From the NCBI GenBank assembly GCA_031255395.1, contig JAIRSQ010000150.1, positions 1 through 9,250 on the forward strand: a DNA stretch of 9,250 nt, written 5' to 3'. This document shows, piece by piece, positions 1-5,255 of this stretch. The stretch comes from Spirochaetaceae bacterium. Its GTDB lineage: Bacteria; Spirochaetota; Spirochaetia; Treponematales; Breznakiellaceae. Position numbers and translations under genes: made by a program. Under the pieces are notes generated by a model. The model ran no database searches and was not told the origin of the DNA. It saw nothing but the letters and a program-made list of their open reading frames with translations. Position 1 is the first letter of the stretch. Each line of letters begins with the position of its first letter.

Positions 1-2
1 TG

Positions 3-314
3 CTCGACGCTTCCGCGCTGATAAAGGAAACGATCCTGATGGGTTTCCGTTACCTTAAGGGCCCCGATCCTGTCCTTTTCAGGCGGCGTTTTGGGAGCGG
101 CCTTGAGGGCCTCATAGGGCGGACCGCGGCCCGCTGGAGGGACCTGGGGCTTATGCGGCCGGACAGGACGGCCCTCAACAAACAGGGGCTTCTCTTTCTT
201 AACCGGTTTACCGCCGAAGCCTTTGAGGAACTGGAGGGGGAAGAGGCCCGCGCCGTAATGCGGGGCGGAGTAAATTCCCGGCGGGAACCGCCGTCTTCCG
301 CCCTGCTTGACTAA
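3..314 (+). CDS. hemW: HemW/HemN-type radical SAM protein, C-terminal part (5' end outside window)
   Basis: The reading frame is open from the left edge and ends at TAA 312-314, so only about the last 103 residues are visible. They look like the HemN_C domain of the HemW/coproporphyrinogen-oxidase-like family: an ETILMGFRY segment, then RRRFG, then a winged-helix-like stretch with an LNKQGLLFLNRF motif at the end. In this family the radical SAM core and the CxxxCxxC cluster lie upstream, outside the window. HemW is a cytoplasmic heme-handling or chaperone protein; true HemN decarboxylates coproporphyrinogen III. The C-terminus alone does not separate the two, and HemW is the commoner single copy. 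A polar, Arg/Pro-rich tail follows the domain. Arg codons CGG and AGG and Ala codon GCC are frequent, unlike the genes from guaA onwards. Family assignment is fairly secure, exact name less so. Confidence 0.72.
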   Translation, partial: LDASALIKETILMGFRYLKGPDPVLFRRRFGSGLEGLIGRTAARWRDLGLMRPDRTALNKQGLLFLNRFTAEAFEELEGEEARAVMRGGVNSRREPPSSALLD

Positions 315-388
315 AACGGGCGCATGGTGTTCCCTGGGCTTTTTTTCTGTAATGATATGAAGTATAATGAACTTGTTACAAAACCCGG

Positions 389-419
389 TTGGTTGGCTAA
401 CCTGCGGTTAGCTTGCCAA
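389..419 (+). other. Strong stem-loop in the hemW-pilZ spacer
   Basis: The core is GCTAACC-tgc-GGTTAGC (396-402 and 406-412), a perfect 7-bp stem with a 3-nt loop. It extends outwards with two G-U pairs and one T-T mismatch to a 14-bp stem over 389-419. No U-run follows directly, so it is not a standard intrinsic terminator. A TATAAT lies 21 bases upstream of it (363-368), so the stem could fall in a leader of the pilZ transcript; this is inference. The rest of the 315-556 spacer contains only a short GC-rich GGCCC-a-GGGCC inverted repeat (436-446) and the pilZ ribosome binding site. Confidence 0.5.
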
Positions 420-537
420 GCTCTTGTGATTTTTCGGCCCAGGGCCCGCAGAACCGCTGTTTTCTAAGGCTGCTGTTTCAAAACTGAAGGCGACCCGAAG
501 GTTCGATGACACAGCCCCTAATGTTTATTTAAAGAAT

Positions 538-548
538 GGAGGTATAAT
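538..548 (+). promoter_or_regulatory. pilZ ribosome binding site overlapping a TATAAT
   Basis: GGAGGT at 538-543 is a near-perfect Shine-Dalgarno, but it sits 13 bases before the ATG at 557, longer than usual. It overlaps TATAAT at 543-548, which as a -10 box would put +1 near 555, two bases before the ATG. No good -35 is present at the right distance, so the Shine-Dalgarno reading with an upstream promoter is favoured. The two readings exclude each other, because a transcript starting at 555 would lack the GGAGGT. Confidence 0.45.
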
Positions 549-556
549 ATTTACCT

Positions 557-1321
557 ATGGAACAACAACTGGATTTACAGGGGAAGAAAATCTTTTTGCT
601 TTATCCTCATAGCGTCATTCGTGATGAAATGCTGGATATTCTTATCATGGCCGGTTACGAGACCTATACCCTTCAAAACGAAACCCGGGCCCGGAAGCTG
701 CTTGAAAGATTCCCCGGTTCTATTATGTTCATCAATATAGACGAAGGCCTCAAAGAAAAGGAATGGGAAGCCTATATCCGCAATATAATGGAGAACCCTA
801 AAACCAAAGACAGCCGGCTGGGGATCGTGTCCTATAATCAGGACCGGGACCTGATGCAAAAATACCTCATGGAGCTGACCGTGCCCTGCGGTTACATTCA
901 ACTCAAGCTGGGCCTCCAGGAAAGCACCCGGATCATCCTCAACGCCCTGGAGGCAAACGAGGCCCGGGGCCGCCGTAAATATATCCGGGCCGACTGTCAT
1001 GAGGATATTAACGCTACCATGAACTACAAGGGGGAGAGCGGAACTTACTACGGTAAGATTCTGGATATTAGTTCCGCGGGTATTGCCGCCAAACTGGAAA
1101 AATTTGATGATTTGCCTGTCAATTCGCTGCTTCGTGATATACAGCTCAAACTCCGGGGAGGGCTCCTTATGACGGATATGATCTTAATGGGCAAACGCCG
1201 GGATAATCCCTTTATCTATATTCTGCTTTTCGATCCTAAAATGCCCCAGGATAACAAACTCGTCATACACCGCTATATTAAGCTGTGCCTGCAAAAGTAT
1301 ATTGATACCCTTGCGGTATAG
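557..1321 (+). CDS. PilZ-domain protein with receiver-like N-terminal domain
   Basis: This is a 254-residue soluble protein without signal peptide or membrane segment. The C-terminal half (about 138-250) is a PilZ domain with both c-di-GMP contact motifs: RxxxR at R140-R144 (inside RRKYIR) and DxSxxG at D170-S172-G175 (DISSAG). In the family these residues bind c-di-GMP, and such proteins pass the signal to motility, adhesion or transcription. The N-terminal part (about 8-130) has alternating hydrophobic strands and helices like a response-regulator receiver (KIFLLYPHS; MFINIDEGL near 57-65), but I cannot place the usual acidic pocket, phospho-Asp and Lys with confidence, so it may be a degenerate receiver. 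The ATG at 557 is chosen because of GGAGGT upstream. No flagellar or diguanylate cyclase gene is nearby, so the output is unknown. Ala codons are 8 GCC, 2 GCG, 1 GCA and 1 GCT, in contrast to guaA. Confidence 0.85.
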   Translation: MEQQLDLQGKKIFLLYPHSVIRDEMLDILIMAGYETYTLQNETRARKLLERFPGSIMFINIDEGLKEKEWEAYIRNIMENPKTKDSRLGIVSYNQDRDLMQKYLMELTVPCGYIQLKLGLQESTRIILNALEANEARGRRKYIRADCHEDINATMNYKGESGTYYGKILDISSAGIAAKLEKFDDLPVNSLLRDIQLKLRGGLLMTDMILMGKRRDNPFIYILLFDPKMPQDNKLVIHRYIKLCLQKYIDTLAV

Positions 1322-1410
1322 GGGTTCTGCGGAATACAAAGTTTCGGCGTATAGCAGATAGGGATATGTTCAACCTTGTGAGGTATTCTCAGGATTGCGT
1401 TAGGAATTAC

Positions 1411-1459
1411 CGGGCGCCGGTTCGCGGCAGCCCGTAAATCGTGGTTTTGTGTCTTTTTT
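1411..1459 (+). terminator. Candidate imperfect terminator after pilZ
   Basis: The arms CGGGCGCCG (1411-1419) and CGGC-a-GCCCG (1425-1434) form a 9-bp GC stem with one bulged A and a GTTCG loop. The downstream DNA is T-rich (GGTTTTGTGTCTTTTTT, 1443-1459), but the first clear T-run begins about 10 bases after the stem, so it is not a textbook intrinsic terminator. Ending the pilZ transcript would be its likely role; it could equally be a dispersed hairpin. Confidence 0.3.
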
Positions 1460-1544
1460 CACTGGAAAAAGGTACAAACCTACAAACGCAACAGGCTCCT
1501 TGGGGCCTGACCCTAAAGCCGGCTTGCAACCCACAATGGGCAGC

Positions 1545-1594
1545 GCCCTGCATTCCTCGTTGTCCATTAATCATTGCTCATTCATCATTGCGTT
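1545..1594 (+). repeat. Heptanucleotide short tandem repeat (TTnnTCA units)
   Basis: Five consecutive 7-base units fit TTnnTCA or a close variant from 1553 to 1587: TTCCTCG, TTGTCCA, TTAATCA, TTGCTCA and TTCATCA, followed by a degenerate TTGCGTT. The block is preceded by CGCCCTGCA. The 12-mer TCATTGCTCATT (1571-1582) recurs exactly, inverted, at 9226-9237, next to a matching GC-rich flank. The pattern resembles the heptameric short tandem repeats scattered between genes in some bacterial genomes. Confidence 0.55.
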
Positions 1595-1604
1595 GTTTGC
1601 TCTC

Positions 1605-1633
1605 TTGCAACAAAATATCTGTTTCGTTAAAAT
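1605..1633 (+). promoter_or_regulatory. Predicted guaA promoter
   Basis: TTGCAA (1605-1610) and TAAAAT (1628-1633) are separated by exactly 17 bases and match the sigma-70 consensus at 4/6 and 5/6 positions. The expected +1 is near 1640, about five bases before the guaA ATG, which would leave almost no leader. This agrees with the absence of a Shine-Dalgarno before 1645. Confidence 0.5.
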
Positions 1634-1641
1634 TTTTTAAC
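1626..1641. promoter_or_regulatory. Palindrome over the guaA -10 region (candidate operator)
   Basis: GTTAAAA-tt-TTTTAAC is a perfect 7-bp inverted repeat with a 2-base centre. It covers the predicted -10 box and the start point and ends three bases before the guaA ATG. The position suits a repressor site, but AT-rich palindromes occur easily by chance and no regulator is identified. Confidence 0.35.
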
Positions 1642-1644
1642 GTC

Positions 1645-3243
1645 ATGGATAAAATACTAATATTGGATTTTGGTAGCCAGACCACGGCGCTCATAGCGCG
1701 GCGCATACGCGAGTCGGGCGTTTATACGGAAATTGTCGGCGTCAATATTTTCAATCGAGAGAAACTTCGCGAAGCTAAAGGCATAGTGCTTTCCGGTTCG
1801 CCTGAATCTGTTTACGAAACGGGACTTGCGCCGGACAGGAGCGTTTACGATTGCGGACTGCCGCTTTTAGGCATCTGCTACGGCTTGCAGCGGATGACGC
1901 AGGACAACGGAGGGCAGGTAACGGCGTTCCCGAAGCGGGAGTACGGCGGAGTCAAGGTAACACTGCAGGTGCCGGCGGACACTCCGTCCCATGTAAAGAC
2001 GTTTTTAAAGGCTTTCGGGACGGACGGGAGTATGTTTACGGCTTGGATGAGCCATGGAGACTCGCTGGAGAAGCTTGCGCCCGGATTTGATGGGTACGGG
2101 ATCAGCGGGACCGACTTTCCGGCCGTAGTCGCGCACGAAAGCAAGCAATGGTACGGCCTCCAGTTCCACCCAGAAGTAACGCATACGGAACGGGGAAAGG
2201 AAGCGCTTAAAACGTTCGCAACCGAAGTGTGCGGGTGCGAGAAAAGCTGGTCTATGGGAAGCTACCTTGCGGAAGCGAAGGACAGTATACGTCGGCGGGC
2301 GGGAGACAGCCCAGTCCTGCTGTTGATTTCAGGCGGCGTCGATTCAATGGTAACGGGCGCTCTGCTGCTTGACGCGCTTGATCCGGAGCAGGTTCATCTG
2401 ATGTACGTCGACACCGGTTTGATGCGTAAAAACGAGACCGAGCTTGTAAAACGCAACCTTAAAAAGCTGTCCGCCCGCCATCTGCACATAGTCCGCTGCG
2501 GGGACGAGTTTTTCGACGCGCTGGCGGGGCTTTCCGCTCCGGAGGACAAGCGCAAGGTGATAGGCGACCTGTTCATCAAGATACAAGAGAGGGAGGTGGC
2601 GCGGCTTGGGCTTTCAGATTCGTACCTGTTGGCGCAGGGAACGCTGTACACCGATCTGGTCGAGAGCGGCAAAGGGGTGGGGGACAAGGCTCATCTGATA
2701 AAGAGCCACCACAACGTCGGAAGCCCGCTTGTTGACGCGAAACGGCGCGAAGGAAGATTGCTTGAGCCGCTTGACAAGCTGTACAAGGACGAGGTGCGCG
2801 AACTTGGCCGTATTCTTGGGCTCGACGAGGAGGTTGTAGGCCGGCACCCATTTCCGGGGCCGGGTCTCGCCGTGCGCGTTTTGGGCGAGGTAACCCGCGA
2901 AAAATGCGACATTCTCCGCGAAGTGGACGCGATATTTATTGACGAGTTGCGGAAGCGCCGGACGGCGGACGGGGAGCGTAGCCTGTACGACGATATATGG
3001 CAGGCCTTCGCCGTGTTGCTGCCGGTTCGGTCGGTTGGCGTGGCTGGGGATGCCCGCAAATACGGCTGGGTGGCGGCTCTGCGTGCCGTATCGAGCGCGG
3101 ACGGCATGACGGCGGACGTTTACCCGTTCCCTCCCAAGGACCTGATAGAAATCTCCACACTGATAACGAACGGCGTTAATGGCATAGGGCGCGTTACCTA
3201 CGATATTTCCAGCAAGCCGCCCGCCACCATCGAGTGGGAATAG
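1645..3243 (+). CDS. guaA: GMP synthase (glutamine-hydrolysing)
   Basis: GuaA converts XMP, ATP and glutamine to GMP in the cytoplasm, the last step of GMP synthesis. The 532-residue length is close to the family norm of about 510-525. The N-terminal class I glutamine amidotransferase domain (1 to about 195) begins ILDFGSQ and carries the Cys78 nucleophile in GICYG and the His175/Glu177 pair in QFHPEVTH. The ATP-pyrophosphatase domain has the P-loop SGGVDS (229-234). The C-terminal dimerisation and XMP-binding part includes HPFPGPGLAVR and ends PPATIEWE, the classical terminus, so the gene is complete. ATG 1645 is chosen because homology starts exactly there; the frame is open back to 1441 but that stretch is non-homologous. 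There is no Shine-Dalgarno, in keeping with a near-leaderless start. It is likely monocistronic, converging on skp. The first 24 Ala codons are 16 GCG, 5 GCT, 2 GCC and 1 GCA. Confidence 0.97.
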   Translation: MDKILILDFGSQTTALIARRIRESGVYTEIVGVNIFNREKLREAKGIVLSGSPESVYETGLAPDRSVYDCGLPLLGICYGLQRMTQDNGGQVTAFPKREYGGVKVTLQVPADTPSHVKTFLKAFGTDGSMFTAWMSHGDSLEKLAPGFDGYGISGTDFPAVVAHESKQWYGLQFHPEVTHTERGKEALKTFATEVCGCEKSWSMGSYLAEAKDSIRRRAGDSPVLLLISGGVDSMVTGALLLDALDPEQVHLMYVDTGLMRKNETELVKRNLKKLSARHLHIVRCGDEFFDALAGLSAPEDKRKVIGDLFIKIQEREVARLGLSDSYLLAQGTLYTDLVESGKGVGDKAHLIKSHHNVGSPLVDAKRREGRLLEPLDKLYKDEVRELGRILGLDEEVVGRHPFPGPGLAVRVLGEVTREKCDILREVDAIFIDELRKRRTADGERSLYDDIWQAFAVLLPVRSVGVAGDARKYGWVAALRAVSSADGMTADVYPFPPKDLIEISTLITNGVNGIGRVTYDISSKPPATIEWE

Positions 3244-3258
3244 CGGGGACCAGAGGGC

Positions 3259-3283
3259 TTTTGCGGCGTAAAGCGCCGCAAAA
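3259..3283. other. 10-bp stem-loop after guaA, reversed terminator polarity
   Basis: TTTTGCGGCG (3259-3268), loop taaag, CGCCGCAAAA (3274-3283) form a perfect 10-bp stem 15 bases after the guaA stop. The T-run lies on the 5' side and the A-run on the 3' side, on either strand, so there is no U-tail after the hairpin and it is not a classical intrinsic terminator. It lies between the convergent guaA and skp genes and may still block read-through or stabilise 3' ends. A second imperfect GGC/GCC structure occupies about 3306-3322. Confidence 0.45.
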
Positions 3284-3331
3284 AACATAATTTACGGGCA
3301 GCTTTGGCGGTTTGCGAAACGCCGCGAACCG

Positions 3332-3859
3332 CTAGCGCCCGCTCTTTGACTGGAGGTTTTGAATAACCTTGTCCGTTATGTCGATGGTCTGGCTGTACCA
3401 AAGGATGCCTTTCGCGTCCCTAAGGTTTATCACCATGACGTAACCCTCGCTTTCCGCGACAACGCGCAGTTCGTTATAAACCTGCTCCAAAAACGCGGAC
3501 GATTGGGACAGCTTTTTCTTCTGATCCTCAAGCTCCGCCGTTTTCAGTTTGTAGTATTCTTTCAAAAATTCGTTTTTCTTGTATATTTCGTTTTCAAGCC
3601 TTACCGCCCTTTCGTTGTCACCCTGCAACTCGGCGTTGCTCTGGGCACTTTTAAGGTCCTGAATTTCACGCGTCATGCGGTCAACATCCGCCTGCACGCG
3701 GGCAGAGCGTTCTTCAAAATCGCGCACGGCGCGGGATTCCCTAAAAAACGCCGTGTACACCTTGTTCATATCCACCACCGCAAAACGCGTAATCTGTTGC
3801 GCTGAAAGAAGAACCGGAAAAGCCAGCCAAAAAAGCGGCAAAAAAATTGATTTTTTCAT
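3332..3859 (-). CDS. skp: OmpH/Skp-family periplasmic chaperone
   Basis: This is a 175-residue protein, in the normal size range for Skp. Residues 1-20 are a Sec signal peptide (MKK, then a hydrophobic core, LLSA) with predicted cleavage before QQ. The mature start RFAVVDMNKVY matches the first beta strand of the family. Residues of about 45-125 form a long charged coiled coil, the tentacle helices that hold unfolded outer-membrane proteins. A C-terminal beta part (YVMVINLRDAKGILWYS) closes with DITDKVIQNL, a typical ending. It would act in the periplasm on outer-membrane proteins and lipoproteins. The start is ATG 3859, with AAAGG nine bases upstream; a GTG one codon earlier is also possible. 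It is alone on the minus strand, without bamA or lpxD neighbours, and divergent from prs. AT-rich sequence upstream (TATAGA or TATACC on the minus strand, 3875-3887) may hold the promoter, but no -35 is convincing. Confidence 0.85.
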   Translation of the reverse strand: MKKSIFLPLFWLAFPVLLSAQQITRFAVVDMNKVYTAFFRESRAVRDFEERSARVQADVDRMTREIQDLKSAQSNAELQGDNERAVRLENEIYKKNEFLKEYYKLKTAELEDQKKKLSQSSAFLEQVYNELRVVAESEGYVMVINLRDAKGILWYSQTIDITDKVIQNLQSKSGR

Positions 3860-3935
3860 CACTTTACACCTTTATCTATACGGTATAACAATAAAGAATA
3901 AAAGAAAAGTCCGTGTCCGCGAACATAACGGCCAC

Positions 3936-3970
3936 CCGCATGAAGCGGAGTTTCGCTCCGCTTCATGCGG
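3936..3970. repeat. Perfect 15-bp inverted repeat in the skp/prs divergent spacer
   Basis: CCGCATGAAGCGGAG (3936-3950), loop tttcg, and its exact complement (3956-3970) form an uninterrupted 15-bp stem. It ends five bases before the prs -35 box, and no T-run follows it on either strand. It could be a dispersed hairpin repeat, a cruciform-forming element or a regulator site for one or both divergent genes. The loop and arm lengths are far beyond chance for a 148-bp spacer. Confidence 0.75.
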
Positions 3971-3975
3971 CGTGA

Positions 3976-4005
3976 TTGCCATTCCGGGCGGACGCGTTGT
4001 ATAAT
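3976..4005 (+). promoter_or_regulatory. Predicted prs promoter, leaderless
   Basis: TTGCCA (3976-3981, 5/6 match) and a perfect TATAAT (4000-4005) are separated by 18 bases. The ATG of prs begins six bases after the end of the -10 box, so the expected +1 falls at 4011-4012, on the start codon itself. There is no Shine-Dalgarno. A leaderless prs mRNA is therefore predicted. Confidence 0.7.
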
Positions 4006-4010
4006 GGACT

Positions 4011-5252
4011 ATGCGTTATTCGAATCCCGCGAATCTTGCGATTGTAGCCTGTCCGGGCGGGGAGGCGTTTGCCGATCAGGTTATAACCCATCTTAAAAAC
4101 CAGTACCGTTATATTTTTAACAAAACCGCAAGCGAGATGTCGCGCCGTTTTAACCTCGAAGCGGACGAGGTCATGCGGCGCATCAACTTTATAAACGAGA
4201 TTACAACTGTGGCAGCGCATTCGCCCGGTCCCGACATGAAGCCCGTGGTCCCGCGCTTCAAGGTGCCGACACGCTTCACCGTGTTTCCAAACGGCGAAAT
4301 AAAGGCGGAACTCATCAAGCCGGTGCGCGGCAGGAACATTTTCATCGTGCAGGATGTCGAAAACCGCTACCCGCTGAAATTCAACGACGGAGCTTTGACT
4401 AAAACGCTTTCCGTAAACGACCACCTTATGACGCTGTACGTTACGATTGACGCGGTAAAACAGGCTGGGGCGCGGAGCGTTACGCTGGTGATCCCCGTCT
4501 ACCCGTACGCCCGCCAGCATAAACGGAAGGGACGGGAAGGCGTTACCGCAAGCCGCGTGGGCAGAGTGTTCGAGTCGCTGGGGGCCGACTGCGTAATCAC
4601 GCTCGATATCCATTCACGAGAGATAGGCAATTCGTTCTGCCGTATGAGGCTTGAAAATCTTCACGCTAGTTACCAGATCATTCGCAACCTTTCGCAGATA
4701 GTGCCGTTTGACGACGAAGATTTTGTTGTCGCCGCTCCTGACACCGGCGCGGTCGACCGCAACAAATTCTACGCGACGACGTTGAAAAAGCCGCTGGCAC
4801 TGATTTACAAGGAACGGGACTATTCGCGGGTAACGAATAACGCCACTGACAACAACATCGCCGAGATAAAACTGCTGGGCAACGTCAAAGGCAAAACGGT
4901 TTTTATGGCGGACGATATGATCGGGACGGGCGGCACGCTACTCAAAGCGATGAATCTCCTTAAACAGCAGGGAGCGGGAAAGATACTGTGCGCGGTGAGC
5001 CTGCCGCTCTTTTCGGGCGACGCGATCAAATACTTTGACGAAGCGTACGCGGCGGGACTTTTTTACCGGATCATCGGCACCAACGCCGTTTACCACGAAG
5101 AATTGTTAAAACGCGAATGGTATGTAAACGTTAATATTACTAAACTCTTCGCGCAGATCATCCTGCGCCTCCATCAGGGACAGTCGATCTCGTCGATACT
5201 CGACAACCGCGAAGTCATAGCCAAATCGCTTCTTCCCAAAGGTAAAGAATAA
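4011..5252 (+). CDS. prs: Ribose-phosphate pyrophosphokinase, long form
   Basis: PRPP synthetase transfers pyrophosphate from ATP to ribose 5-phosphate, giving PRPP for purine, pyrimidine, NAD, His and Trp synthesis in the cytoplasm. The family hallmarks are present: FPNGEIKAEL (92-101) in place of the usual FSDGE; YPYARQHKRKG (164-174) for ATP contact; DIHSREIGNSF (199-209); PDTGAVDRNKF (243-253) for the ribose-phosphate site; the flexible loop with KERDYSR (267-273); and the PRPP loop MADDMIGTGGT (299-309). At 413 residues it is about 100 longer than the typical 310-320. Most of the excess is an N-terminal region (about 25-88) between the first strand and FPNGE. The rest is at the C-terminus (about 385-413). 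The sequence is divergent at active-site loops but no key motif is missing. ATG 4011 is fixed by the promoter geometry. It is followed after one codon, in the same frame, by the sugar kinase. Confidence 0.92.
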   Translation: MRYSNPANLAIVACPGGEAFADQVITHLKNQYRYIFNKTASEMSRRFNLEADEVMRRINFINEITTVAAHSPGPDMKPVVPRFKVPTRFTVFPNGEIKAELIKPVRGRNIFIVQDVENRYPLKFNDGALTKTLSVNDHLMTLYVTIDAVKQAGARSVTLVIPVYPYARQHKRKGREGVTASRVGRVFESLGADCVITLDIHSREIGNSFCRMRLENLHASYQIIRNLSQIVPFDDEDFVVAAPDTGAVDRNKFYATTLKKPLALIYKERDYSRVTNNATDNNIAEIKLLGNVKGKTVFMADDMIGTGGTLLKAMNLLKQQGAGKILCAVSLPLFSGDAIKYFDEAYAAGLFYRIIGTNAVYHEELLKREWYVNVNITKLFAQIILRLHQGQSISSILDNREVIAKSLLPKGKE

Positions 5253-5255
5253 GTC

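Larger units (their letters stand above)
1322..1644 (+). other. Non-coding spacer between pilZ and guaA
   Basis: This 323-bp stretch has no credible gene. From left to right it holds a GC-rich hairpin (1411-1434); a T-rich stretch with CTTTTT/AAAAAG arms (1453-1458 and 1466-1471); a 7-bp stem CAGGCTC-cttg-GGGCCTG with one G-U pair (1492-1509); heptanucleotide tandem repeats (1553-1587); and the guaA promoter with a small palindrome. An open frame entering guaA from a GTG at 1441 exists but encodes nothing GuaA-like before the ATG at 1645. I looked for a purine-type or other known riboswitch core and could not assemble one. Confidence 0.6.

Noticed and set aside
1411..1440. tRNA-like GGTTCGC T-loop at 1419-1425; also GGTTCGAT at 500-507
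   Set aside because: No T-stem pairing, anticodon arm or acceptor stem can be built around either.
1401..1445. Resemblance to a purine riboswitch (TTACCGGGC ... CCGTAAATC) upstream of guaA
   Set aside because: The three-way junction cannot be assembled: the conserved joining segments and the second kissing loop are missing, and the matching bases fall in a simple hairpin.
1441..1644. GTG-initiated 68-residue N-terminal extension of GuaA
   Set aside because: The stretch has no GuaA similarity, contains the heptamer repeat and promoter, and the family homology begins exactly at ATG 1645.
3259..3283. Intrinsic terminator for guaA
   Set aside because: The hairpin is real but the U-tail is on the wrong side for either strand, so it is listed only as a stem-loop.
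2614..3288. 224-codon open frame on the minus strand inside guaA
   Set aside because: It is a shadow of guaA in GC-rich DNA; the translation is Arg/Pro-rich without motifs and the guaA frame is unmistakable.
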